64,000 bases of DNA from positions 1 to 64,000 of the forward strand of contig JANYFY010000011.1 in assembly GCA_025359565.1 (NCBI GenBank), read 5' to 3'. This DNA comes from Gammaproteobacteria bacterium. GTDB taxonomy: Bacteria > Pseudomonadota > Gammaproteobacteria > Steroidobacterales > Steroidobacteraceae. The notes beneath the pieces are model-generated. The model was not told the origin of the DNA. It did no database searches and worked only from the letters and a program-made list of their open reading frames with translations. Of the stretch, positions 50,651-59,717 are shown piece after piece. Numbering within the stretch: the stretch's first letter is position 1; every line of letters starts with the position of its first letter. Both the position numbers and the translations under genes were made by a program.

Positions 50651-53338
50651 ATGAATTCAAAGATCTCGTGCGCAATATCAGCCATTCTCGGTGGCGTTTC
50701 AATGGGCGCCTATGCCGCTGATCAAGCCAGCTCGACTACGGGGAGCACCGATGCACTGACCGAAATCGTCGTCACTGCTCAACGTCGGTCTGAAAGCATG
50801 CAGAACGTGCCTATTTCCATGCAGGCTTTTACGGCGCAAACGCTGCAACAACTGAACGTTACTACTTTCGATGACTATATAAAGTACTTGCCGAACGTGA
50901 CCTCGGCGAGTAACGGGCCTGGGCAAAACGAAGTATTCATGCGTGGCTTAAGTGCGGGTTCCCAAGCCAGTCAAGGCAGCGGTGCTACCGGGCTGTTCCC
51001 CAACGTCGCAATCTATTTGGACAATCAATCCGCGCAACTCCCCAACCGCAATCTCGATATCTACGCGGCAGACCTTAATCGAATCGAGGTACTCGAAGGT
51101 CCGCAAGGAACACTATTCGGCTCGGGTGCCGAAGCGGGTGTCATTCGTTATATTACCAATGAGCCGAAACTCAATGTCACCGAGGGAAGTGTCAAGGCAG
51201 GCTATGGAACGACCGCCCATGGAGACCCAAATTCCGATATTACCGCGGTATTGAATTTGCCTTTAATTGAAGATCACATGGCGGCGCGAGCGGTACTTTA
51301 CCAAGACCAGCGCGGCGGCTACATCGACAATGTGCCGGCAACGTTCACGCGCAAGAACACCGATATCGGTATTGGGAACGCGTTTCTACCGGCCAATGCG
51401 AACGGTCAGTGCCCCGATGGGCTGCCCAACAACGGGTCTTGCGTTCCACCCGGGAGCCCGGTCATTAATAATTACAATATTGCGGCACGCGCTATTAATC
51501 CCGTGACCTATCAGGGCATGCGTATCGAGGGACTCTACAAATTCACTGATGATTGGGATGTTTTGTTGACTCAGTCATACCAGGATCTCAATTCACAAGG
51601 GGTATTTTATCAACAGCCCAACGCCTCGGACGGCGCAGCCCTTAACCCCTTAGAAGTGACGCTCTTTAACAACGCCCATGATAAGGATAGCTTCGCAAGC
51701 ACTGCCTGGACCGTAAACGGTAAAATCGGTGACTTGAAAGCTGTTTATACGGGCGGCTACTTGACGCGCAAAGTGGAACAAGTCGGCGATTACACCAATT
51801 ATGCACGGGGTTTCTATGCCGCTTATTATCAGTGTTACGGGCCGAATCCTTTAGGCGATAAGACCCTCAAACCGACTTGTTACTCACCGAGCTCCACCTG
51901 GCACACGGGAGAGCAAAATACGCATCAGCAACATGAGTTTCGCGTCAGTACTCCTGATGATTGGAAAGTGCGAGGTATCGTTGGGGCTTTTTGGGAAGAC
52001 AGCAAGCTTTACGACCAAACTGACTGGCGCTATCGCAATGTGCCTTCCTGCACCTCGACTACCGTCAACCTTACTACGGGACTTCCTAGCGGTTGCTTTT
52101 CGACCATTGGTACCTTCCCGAATACTACGGTCAAAAATCCTGGCTTGCAGACCGACAATAGCTCGTTTTATCAAGATCAGTTGCGGGAAACCAAACAGTT
52201 GGCGTTTTTCGCGTCGTTTGATTTTGACCTAATTCCTAAAGTGCTGACGGCCACGATTGGTACGCGTCATTTTCGTTTCGACAATTCTGAGAAGGGCAGT
52301 GTTACATCGAGTTTCGGATGTTTTGAGGGAGGCGTGCTGCCCACACCCACCGGATGCCACAACCCGTTGTATAGCTATAATTTGGATGCTAACAATCTTA
52401 AGAACAGCGAATCCGGCTTTAAGAGCCGCGCTAATCTGACCTGGCACATCACGCCCGATGTGATGGTGTATGGAACCTGGTCGCAAGGGTTTCGTCCGGG
52501 TGGTTTTAACCAAAATGGGGGCACCGGGCACGCTTCCGGCACCGACGGCGTGAGTCAATATATTCTACCGAGTTCTTACCAGTCGGATAAGTTGACCAAT
52601 ATTGAGTTTGGTTGGAAGACCGAGTTCTTCGATCATCGACTGCAGTGGAACGGAGCTTGGTATAAAGAAAATTGGAACAATGTGCAGGTGGAGTTTTTCA
52701 ATCCCGGCCTAATAGGCAATCTTTTCTATGACACCAATGGTCAAAATTTTGTGATTAAAGGCATAGAAACTTCGCTAGTTGCGCGCGTGGCACCGGGATT
52801 GACTATGCAGGGCGCGGCCTCTTGGAATCAAAGCCGACAGACCAATTCACCGGTACTGATTGATAACAACCCAACGAGTAACAACTACCGCAATCCCATT
52901 ACCCAGGTTTGTTCTACTGCCGGTACGAACTGCTCATCGGTCACGAATCCCTTCGGTCCTGTCGGTTCACCGAGCGCCGATGCGCCGCCTATCCAATTTA
53001 GTATGCGTGCCCGCTACGAATGGAATATCGGGGATTTCAGTCCCTTTGCGCAAGTGGGAATCACGCACACCGGGCACTCATTTACGCAGGCGGGCTCCAA
53101 TCCTCCGCTACTACCCGGCAATCCGCCGAGTACTTCAAGGTTGCGCTTTGAGAATCCGGCCTACACGAGTTACGCTGCGTCGTTTGGAGTTGCTAAGGGT
53201 GCCTGGAATGTCATGATTTACGGCGAAAACTTGAGCAACTCGAACGTCAGTACCTTCGTGAGTACGGACCAATTTATTGTTGCGCAAACGCCGTTGCGGC
53301 CGCGCGTTCTGGGCGTGAGTTTCGGGTATAAATTCTAA
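50651..53338 (+). CDS. TonB-dependent outer-membrane receptor (paralogue 2)
   Basis: An 895-residue receptor closely similar in design to the one at 33,329: signal peptide, EIVVTAQRR, TTFDDYIKYLPNVT, RIEVLEGPQGTLFG, a barrel with the shared blocks SNELRLSTPDDW-type (here HEFRVSTPDDWKVRG) and a C-terminal LGVSFGYKF. It ends the long operon, 26 bases before the convergent second mttB. Two paralogous receptors flanking one demethylation operon suggest duplication and possibly two related ligands. Confidence 0.93.
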   Translation: MNSKISCAISAILGGVSMGAYAADQASSTTGSTDALTEIVVTAQRRSESMQNVPISMQAFTAQTLQQLNVTTFDDYIKYLPNVTSASNGPGQNEVFMRGLSAGSQASQGSGATGLFPNVAIYLDNQSAQLPNRNLDIYAADLNRIEVLEGPQGTLFGSGAEAGVIRYITNEPKLNVTEGSVKAGYGTTAHGDPNSDITAVLNLPLIEDHMAARAVLYQDQRGGYIDNVPATFTRKNTDIGIGNAFLPANANGQCPDGLPNNGSCVPPGSPVINNYNIAARAINPVTYQGMRIEGLYKFTDDWDVLLTQSYQDLNSQGVFYQQPNASDGAALNPLEVTLFNNAHDKDSFASTAWTVNGKIGDLKAVYTGGYLTRKVEQVGDYTNYARGFYAAYYQCYGPNPLGDKTLKPTCYSPSSTWHTGEQNTHQQHEFRVSTPDDWKVRGIVGAFWEDSKLYDQTDWRYRNVPSCTSTTVNLTTGLPSGCFSTIGTFPNTTVKNPGLQTDNSSFYQDQLRETKQLAFFASFDFDLIPKVLTATIGTRHFRFDNSEKGSVTSSFGCFEGGVLPTPTGCHNPLYSYNLDANNLKNSESGFKSRANLTWHITPDVMVYGTWSQGFRPGGFNQNGGTGHASGTDGVSQYILPSSYQSDKLTNIEFGWKTEFFDHRLQWNGAWYKENWNNVQVEFFNPGLIGNLFYDTNGQNFVIKGIETSLVARVAPGLTMQGAASWNQSRQTNSPVLIDNNPTSNNYRNPITQVCSTAGTNCSSVTNPFGPVGSPSADAPPIQFSMRARYEWNIGDFSPFAQVGITHTGHSFTQAGSNPPLLPGNPPSTSRLRFENPAYTSYAASFGVAKGAWNVMIYGENLSNSNVSTFVSTDQFIVAQTPLRPRVLGVSFGYKF

Positions 53339-53364
53339 GGGCTCACTAAACTGCTCAGCATTAG

Positions 53365-54936
53365 CTAAACGTTCGAGTCGGGGAAGGACGCTTTGCGGCG
53401 CGCCATATAATCCAGTAATGCTTCGTCGATTGCTGGATCGATAGGCGGCGGTACGTACTCAGTGAGAAGTTTTTTCCACGAGGCGTTGGCCCGCTTGGTC
53501 ATATCGGGTGCGCCCTCCGCTTCCCATTGCTCATAACTATTGTTGTCGGCGAGCGGTGAGCGATAGAAGGCATTTTCGAAATTTGCTTGGGTGTGTGCGC
53601 AACCGAGAAAATGTTTGCCCGGACCCACTTCGTGCATGGCATCTAGTGCTTGGCCATTGGGAGTCAAGTCAACCCCTGCCAGCAAAGTGTGCATCATGCC
53701 TGCTTGATCAGCATCCATAACAAATTTCTCGTAGCCCATCGAAAGTCCGCCCTCCAGCCAGCCTGCGGTATGCAGCACGAAATTAACTCCCGCAAGACAG
53801 GTGGGCACCAAGGTATTGGCTGATTCAAACGCGGCTTGTGCATCAGGAATTTTGGACGCACATAAGCTGCCACCGCTGCGAAACGGAATGCCTAGGCGGC
53901 GTGCTAGCGCTGCCATGCAATAAAGCACGAGAGCTGGCTCAGGCGTACCGAAGGTGGGTGCGCCTGACTGCATAGAAATGGATGAGGCGAAGCTTCCCAA
54001 CACCACCGGCGCACCAGGATTTACTAATTGTACGAAGGCCAGACCCGCAAGCGCCTCTGCAAGAGTCTGGGCTACAGTACCGGCTATAGTTACGGGGGAC
54101 ATCGCGCCCGCTAGAATAAACGGCGTAATGATAGTGGCTTGATTGGCGCGCGCATAGACCTTAGCAGCTCCTAACATGGTGGAGTCGTAAGTCATGGGTG
54201 AATTGACGTTTATAAGATTGATGATGGTGGTTTTCGGCCGACCGGTCAGCGGATCAATTAACTCCTCACCAAACACGATATTAGCCATCGCTACCGAATC
54301 AGCAGCCCGCTCCGGTGCCGTCACGGAACCCATAAACGGTTTGTCACTAAATTTTAAATGGCTGTACACCATATCAAAGTGGCGCTTATTGACCGGCAAA
54401 TCGACAGGCTCACAGATCGTACCGCCCGAGTGGTGCAGTGAATTCGAAACATAAGCAAGTTTTACGAAATTTCGAAAATCTTCGATACGCGCATAGCGAC
54501 GCCCTTCGTCTAAGCTGCGCACAAAGGGTGAACCGTAGGCTGGCGCAAACACGGTGTTCTTACCGCCGATGACAACACTACGGGCAGGATTTCTTGCATG
54601 CTGTGTGAATTCCCGCGGTGCTGTTTTTTGGATCAGTGCACGGCACATGCCGCGTGCGAAATGCACTCGTTCGCCCTTCACATCCGCGCCCGCATTCTTC
54701 CAGATTTCTAACGCTTCCGGATCGTCGCGAAAATCGATTCCAATTTCTTCAAGAATAGTATCTGCATTGTGCTCCATAAGGATTAACCCCTCTTCGTCGA
54801 GCACTTCGTAAAACGGAATCTTACGCGTGATGTAGGGAACCGAAGTGGCCGCTCGCGCAGCGCGCGAAGCGCGTTTGGCCTCACGTCCGCTCGGACGTCG
54901 ACCGCGAGCGGGTTCAATTTGCGCCTTTTCCATCAT
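53365..54936 (-). CDS. MttB-superfamily corrinoid methyltransferase (non-pyrrolysine, copy 2)
   Basis: A 523-residue trimethylamine-methyltransferase-family protein with a basic Arg/Ala-rich start, then FYEVLDEEGLILMEHNADTILEEIG, VNSPMTYDSTMLGAAK, ITPFILAGAMSPVTIAGT, LVNPGAPVVLGSFAS and VGPGKHFLGCAHTQANFE. No in-frame TAG. It is only distantly like copy 1, so the two probably take different substrates or methyl groups while sharing the one corrinoid protein in the window. It reads toward the TonB receptor and is divergent from the deformylase gene. Confidence 0.92.
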   Translation of the reverse strand: MMEKAQIEPARGRRPSGREAKRASRAARAATSVPYITRKIPFYEVLDEEGLILMEHNADTILEEIGIDFRDDPEALEIWKNAGADVKGERVHFARGMCRALIQKTAPREFTQHARNPARSVVIGGKNTVFAPAYGSPFVRSLDEGRRYARIEDFRNFVKLAYVSNSLHHSGGTICEPVDLPVNKRHFDMVYSHLKFSDKPFMGSVTAPERAADSVAMANIVFGEELIDPLTGRPKTTIINLINVNSPMTYDSTMLGAAKVYARANQATIITPFILAGAMSPVTIAGTVAQTLAEALAGLAFVQLVNPGAPVVLGSFASSISMQSGAPTFGTPEPALVLYCMAALARRLGIPFRSGGSLCASKIPDAQAAFESANTLVPTCLAGVNFVLHTAGWLEGGLSMGYEKFVMDADQAGMMHTLLAGVDLTPNGQALDAMHEVGPGKHFLGCAHTQANFENAFYRSPLADNNSYEQWEAEGAPDMTKRANASWKKLLTEYVPPPIDPAIDEALLDYMARRKASFPDSNV

Positions 54937-55087
54937 CGCTCTCCAAAAAACCTATGGGGTAGTTACGATTTCTAAACTAGTATGGTGACTGACAACACAG
55001 AGGGGTGATCAATTTGCGGCATGCTCTTATCTTGAAACGCCATTATAGCCCTTTATTTCTATCCCCCGCTCTGGGTAACATATCGAT

Positions 55088-55957
55088 ATGAATTTCAATA
55101 CCTCACATTTTTATATGCTCACCGCTACCTGCCCTAGTCGCATGGGTACTACCGCAGCGGTTACCGGCTTTCTGGCCGCCCATCATTTGTACATTATGGA
55201 GATGCAGCAATTCGACGACGTTTTGACAAAACGCTTTTTTGTGAGAATTACATTTTGCGCCGTTGAGGGTACGACTCTCGATATTGATATGCTGCGCAAG
55301 GCTTTCTTAAGCATCGCGACAATCGAAGGAATGCTATGGGCTATTCACGATGGATTCGATCGTACGCGTGTGATGATCATGGTTTCAAAACTCGATCATT
55401 GCCTGGAAGATTTACTTTATCGGCACCGTATCGGTGAATTAGCGATGGAGATCACAGCCGTAGTCTCCAATCACCAGGACATGCAGAACGTTGCGGAACG
55501 CTACAAAATTCCTTATTTTTGCATGCCGATTACACCTCAGAGCAAGAGTGCCCAGGAGGCAAAACTTCAAGAATTAATAGAATCAACGAATACTGAACTA
55601 GTCGTTCTTGCTCGATATATGCAGATTTTTTCCGATGAAATTTGTAAGCGCCTAAATGGCCGAGTCGTCAATATTCACCACTCATTTCTACCAGGCTTCA
55701 AAGGGGCAAAACCCTACCACCAAGCGCATACCCGGGGCGTGAAACTCATCGGTGCCACCGCACATTTTGTAACTGGCGATCTGGATGAAGGCCCGATCAT
55801 CGAGCAAATAGTGGAGCGCGTAGACCATAGTTACACCCCTGAGATGCTAGTGGCGGCGGGACGCGATTCAGAACGTCGCGCCCTATCTACCGCTATACGC
55901 CTAATACTAGAACACCGAGTGTTTCTCGACGATAACAAGACCGTAGTATTCAAGTAG
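55088..55957 (+). CDS. purU: Formyltetrahydrofolate deformylase
   Basis: A 289-residue enzyme that hydrolyses 10-formyl-THF to formate and THF. The N-terminal ACT domain (about 1-85) is followed by the formyltransferase-fold domain with VVNIHHSFLPGFKGAKPYH and GATAHFVTGDLDEGPIIEQ (catalytic Asn/His/Asp set). In methylated-amine degraders PurU recycles the THF that becomes loaded by demethylases. The start codon lies in a palindrome (CATATCGATATG, 55079-55090) and has no strong ribosome site. The gene's end overlaps the convergent regulator gene by eight bases. Confidence 0.94.
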   Translation: MNFNTSHFYMLTATCPSRMGTTAAVTGFLAAHHLYIMEMQQFDDVLTKRFFVRITFCAVEGTTLDIDMLRKAFLSIATIEGMLWAIHDGFDRTRVMIMVSKLDHCLEDLLYRHRIGELAMEITAVVSNHQDMQNVAERYKIPYFCMPITPQSKSAQEAKLQELIESTNTELVVLARYMQIFSDEICKRLNGRVVNIHHSFLPGFKGAKPYHQAHTRGVKLIGATAHFVTGDLDEGPIIEQIVERVDHSYTPEMLVAAGRDSERRALSTAIRLILEHRVFLDDNKTVVFK

Positions 55958-56984
55958 ACCTAGCGGCGATCAGCTTACGCTCGGTACTAGGCGGATGACC
56001 AAATTGGTTTCGGTAACACTTCGAGAAATGCGGTGGCGATTGAAAACCGCAGGCCGTAGTGACATCCATTATGGGCATGGAGGTTTGCAACAATAATTCA
56101 CGCGCACGCCGCAGCCTGATTTCTAAGTAATAGCGCTTTGGGACGCACTGTAGATCTCTTTTGAATAAACGCTCTATTTGCCGCCGCGATAATCCAGTAG
56201 CTTTAGCAATTTTCTCAAGCGACAGCGGTTTCTCAATATTTTCCTCCATAATCTGCGCAACGCGGATGAGCCCACGATGCGACATGCCGACCTGCGCTCG
56301 CAAAGGAATATATTGTCGATCAGTATCACTGCGGACACGATCCACCATGAATTGTTCAGAGACTTGCTGAGATATTTTGGCGCCTAATTTAATTTGAATA
56401 AGATTAAGCATCAGATCAAGCGGTGCCGTACCCCCTGAACAGGTGAAGCGATCATTGTCGATGGTGAATAGTTGGTCGCTTAATCGCACACGCGGAAACT
56501 CTTCTCGCAGAGCCGAAAGGTTTTCCCAGTGGATGGTCGCGCGGCAGTTATCCAATAAACCCGCTCGAGCAAGCGCGTATCCACCGGTACACAACGCCCC
56601 CAGTGCAACTCGGCGCTCGCTTAAGCGCCGCAGCGCGGTTAAAAGCGCCGGTGAAACCGCCTCGCGTACGTTAATACCGCCACATACGAATAAAATGTCG
56701 ACGACTCCCATTTTATCGAGTGCTGTCATCGGCGCTAACTGTAGCCCGCTACTAGAACATACCGTCAGACCGTCTATGCTATGGATAGACCACGCATAGA
56801 CATCCTTACCCAGCAAACGATTGGCCATGCGTAGAGGTTCAATCGCATTGGCCAGCGCAATCAAGGAATAATTGGGTAAAGCGAGGAAAGCATATTTGCA
56901 ACTGCGTAACGCATTGGGCATTGCGCGGACGTGGGACGCCTCCCAGACTGGCGGCGCACGTTTTACGGGTTTTAGAGAGTGCAT
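55950..56984 (-). CDS. GlxA-family AraC-type regulator (GbdR-like)
   Basis: Codes for 344 residues from the ATG at 56984; a start ten codons upstream is possible but less family-like. The N-terminal DJ-1/PfpI-like domain carries VALGALCTGGYALARAGLLD, and the C-terminal pair of AraC helix-turn-helix units reads KPLSLEKIAKATGLSRRQIERLF and TTACGFQSPPHFSKCYRNQFG. This architecture is that of GbdR, the activator of glycine betaine and dimethylglycine catabolism genes in Pseudomonas. It stands divergent from a dimethylglycine-dehydrogenase-like gene and the sarcosine oxidase genes, the expected targets. Confidence 0.89.
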   Translation of the reverse strand: MHSLKPVKRAPPVWEASHVRAMPNALRSCKYAFLALPNYSLIALANAIEPLRMANRLLGKDVYAWSIHSIDGLTVCSSSGLQLAPMTALDKMGVVDILFVCGGINVREAVSPALLTALRRLSERRVALGALCTGGYALARAGLLDNCRATIHWENLSALREEFPRVRLSDQLFTIDNDRFTCSGGTAPLDLMLNLIQIKLGAKISQQVSEQFMVDRVRSDTDRQYIPLRAQVGMSHRGLIRVAQIMEENIEKPLSLEKIAKATGLSRRQIERLFKRDLQCVPKRYYLEIRLRRARELLLQTSMPIMDVTTACGFQSPPHFSKCYRNQFGHPPSTERKLIAARST

Positions 56985-57193
56985 AACCCGCTTAGTATGA
57001 CATTGTAGCTGCAATTATGGTCTAATTCCGACATACTAACGTCGTTTTTTGAATACTTAATGCGCCGCGTCGTATCGCTCACCCAACGCCAGGTTCATAG
57101 CAATGACGCGTTTGTTTAAGGGGTCGTCGCAAATGGCGTGTTGTTTAAAGAGGCGCTGGGTACACTGCAATAAATAGGTTTGGAGATCTGTCA

Positions 57194-59656
57194 ATGAAAA
57201 CTCATGCCCGCGTCGTTGTAATAGGTGGCGGCGTGGTGGGCGTTAGCACGCTCTATCATTTAGCACTCAAGGGATGGTCGGATGTGGTGCTGCTCGAGCG
57301 CGCCGAATTGACCGCGGGATCCACTTGGCACGCCGCGGGTTTATTGCCCTTGTTCAACATGAGCTATACGGTGGGTCAGCTGCATAAGTATTCGGTTGAC
57401 CTGTATAAGCGTTTGCCCGCCGAGACTGGCCAAGACGTAAGCTTTCATGTCACGGGTAATTTGCGACTGGCCACCTGCGCTGCACGCATGGACGAGTACC
57501 AGAAATATTGTGGTACTGCTAACACCATCGGAGTTCCCTTTCAAGTGATCAGCCCTAAAGAGGTCAAGGAACTCTGGCCCTTGGTGGAATTAGGCAACGA
57601 TGCCGGCACGCCGAAAATCACCGGTGCGCTGTATCACCCAGACGATGGTCATATTGCCCCCGCCGATCTAACCATGGCGCTGCGCAAAGGTGCACGGGCT
57701 CGCGGTGCGGAAATTTACGAACAGACGGAAGTCACTGGCGTTGCACGCACAGCTTCGGGTGAATGGCGGTTAACTACTAATCAGGGCGACATCACTGCCG
57801 AGCACGTGGTGTGCGCTACGGGCAATTACGCCAGGCAGACGGGGGGTATGTTTGGCATCAATGTGCCGTCTATTCCGGTGGAACATCAATATATTGTTTA
57901 CGACGAAGCAACAGAACTAAAAGCCTATCGTAAGGCGGGCGGCCGTGAACTTGCCGTATTGCGTGAATCTGATCAATCTTATTATCTGCGTGAAGAGCGC
58001 ATGGGATGGATTCTAGGCCCTTATGAAAGTGGCGCGCCGGCGCGCTTTGCCGATGGAGTTCCTGAGTGGTTTGGTAAAAATTTATTCGAAAGTGATTTAG
58101 AGCGGTTGCTGCCGCATATCGAAGCGGCGCAACGACGCGTGCCCTCACTCGCCAATTGCGGTATCAAGGATATTGTGAATGGTCCCATTGCCTATACGCC
58201 GGACGGCAGCCCCTTGATTGGCCCCGCATGGGGAACGCGCAACCTCTGGTTGAACGAAGGCCATAGTTTTGGCATCACTGCCGCAGGCGGATCCGGCTGG
58301 CAATTAGCCGAATGGATCGTGGAAGGCGAACCCGGCATCGATATGATGGCTACCGATCCCCGGCGCTACGGACCCTATACCAGTAAACGGTACGTGGTTA
58401 AAAAGAATGAAGAAACTTATCGTAATGTTTTCGTCATTCACTTTCCCGATGAAGAACGTCCCGACGCTAGACCTGCAAAAACTAGCCCAATCTATGACAA
58501 GCTAGCCCGTATGGGTGCGGTATTCGGTCAACGCTACGGGTGGGAGCGCGCCAATTGGTTTGCTCCACCGGGTGTGATCGCGAAGGATGAATGGAGTTTT
58601 CGGCGTACTAATTATTTTCCGTATGTGGGCAATGAGTGCAAAGCGTTGCGCAAGGGCGTGGGCGTGATTGATCTCTCCCCTTTTACCAAGCATGAAGTAA
58701 TGGGTCCGGGAGCCGAAGCGTGGCTGGATGGTTTGGTGGCCAACAAGGTGCCTACCAAGATTGGTCGAATCGCGTTATGCCATGCACTTAACGTTAAAGG
58801 GGGAATTCGTTCTGAATTCACTATCACTAAGATTGCAGAACAACATTACTACGTGGTGAGCGCGGGCGCTGCCGAGCGTTACGACAGCGACTACTTACAA
58901 AGCAAGCTGCCCACACAGGCAAACTTAGTCACGATCAAAAATATCACTACCTCGCGTGGATGCTTCGTCGTCGCGGGACCACGAGCGCGCGAGGTTCTGG
59001 CAAAACTGACGGACACCCCCTTAGATAACAGCGCGTTTCCGTGGCTCACGGGTTGTGTTGCGGAGATAGGCTTTGCAACTGATGTGTATTTACTGCGCGT
59101 GAACTTCGTGGGCGCCTTGGGATGGGAACTACATTTTCCAATTGAATATGCACATCATTTGTTTGACGCCATTTTTGAAGCGGGCAAAGAATTTGGTATT
59201 GGCATGGCCGGAATGCGGGCCATGGAATCGCTGCGATTGGAAAAATCCTATCGAATGTGGGGTAGCGATTTAACTTGTGACTACACGCCATACGAAGCAG
59301 GACTAGAGCGATTCGTGCGTTTAAATAAGGGTGACTTTATTGGGAAAGTGGCCCTTGAAAAACAATTAGCGGGTGGTGTGCCACATCGCTTTATTACTTT
59401 TGAAGTTCATGATGTACAAGATGCGGATCCGTTGGGTAATGAGCCTTTATTTGACGGCAAGGGTAATTTGGTGGGTCGGGCGACTGCTGGTTACTATGCC
59501 CATGTGTTGGGTAAGAGTTTGGGGCTTGGCTATGTAAAACCCAACTTCGCAACCATCGGTCAAGAACTCACCATCGAAATCCTCGGCGAACGCAAGCGTG
59601 CCACGATTTTAATTGATTCGCCTTATGATCCCGACAACAAAGACCTCAAGGCTTAG
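57194..59656 (+). CDS. Dimethylglycine/sarcosine dehydrogenase-like FAD protein with GcvT domain (copy 2)
   Basis: An 820-residue flavoprotein with the same two-domain build as the one at 24,446: GGGVVG (11-16), GSTWHAAG with the FAD-linking His46, and a C-terminal GcvT-like THF domain (GCFVVAGPRAREVLA, NFVGALGWELHFP, AMESLRLEKSYRMWG). It should oxidatively remove a methyl group and make methylene-THF. It begins a run with soxB, soxD and soxA, giving a dimethyl-to-glycine series. It is less similar to copy 1 in the substrate half, so different substrates are likely. Confidence 0.92.
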   Translation: MKTHARVVVIGGGVVGVSTLYHLALKGWSDVVLLERAELTAGSTWHAAGLLPLFNMSYTVGQLHKYSVDLYKRLPAETGQDVSFHVTGNLRLATCAARMDEYQKYCGTANTIGVPFQVISPKEVKELWPLVELGNDAGTPKITGALYHPDDGHIAPADLTMALRKGARARGAEIYEQTEVTGVARTASGEWRLTTNQGDITAEHVVCATGNYARQTGGMFGINVPSIPVEHQYIVYDEATELKAYRKAGGRELAVLRESDQSYYLREERMGWILGPYESGAPARFADGVPEWFGKNLFESDLERLLPHIEAAQRRVPSLANCGIKDIVNGPIAYTPDGSPLIGPAWGTRNLWLNEGHSFGITAAGGSGWQLAEWIVEGEPGIDMMATDPRRYGPYTSKRYVVKKNEETYRNVFVIHFPDEERPDARPAKTSPIYDKLARMGAVFGQRYGWERANWFAPPGVIAKDEWSFRRTNYFPYVGNECKALRKGVGVIDLSPFTKHEVMGPGAEAWLDGLVANKVPTKIGRIALCHALNVKGGIRSEFTITKIAEQHYYVVSAGAAERYDSDYLQSKLPTQANLVTIKNITTSRGCFVVAGPRAREVLAKLTDTPLDNSAFPWLTGCVAEIGFATDVYLLRVNFVGALGWELHFPIEYAHHLFDAIFEAGKEFGIGMAGMRAMESLRLEKSYRMWGSDLTCDYTPYEAGLERFVRLNKGDFIGKVALEKQLAGGVPHRFITFEVHDVQDADPLGNEPLFDGKGNLVGRATAGYYAHVLGKSLGLGYVKPNFATIGQELTIEILGERKRATILIDSPYDPDNKDLKA

Positions 59657-59717
59657 CCGTGTTCGTGAGCCGTGTTCGTGTGCCGTCATCGCGGGGTCAT
59701 GATCGTGGTTATCCGCC

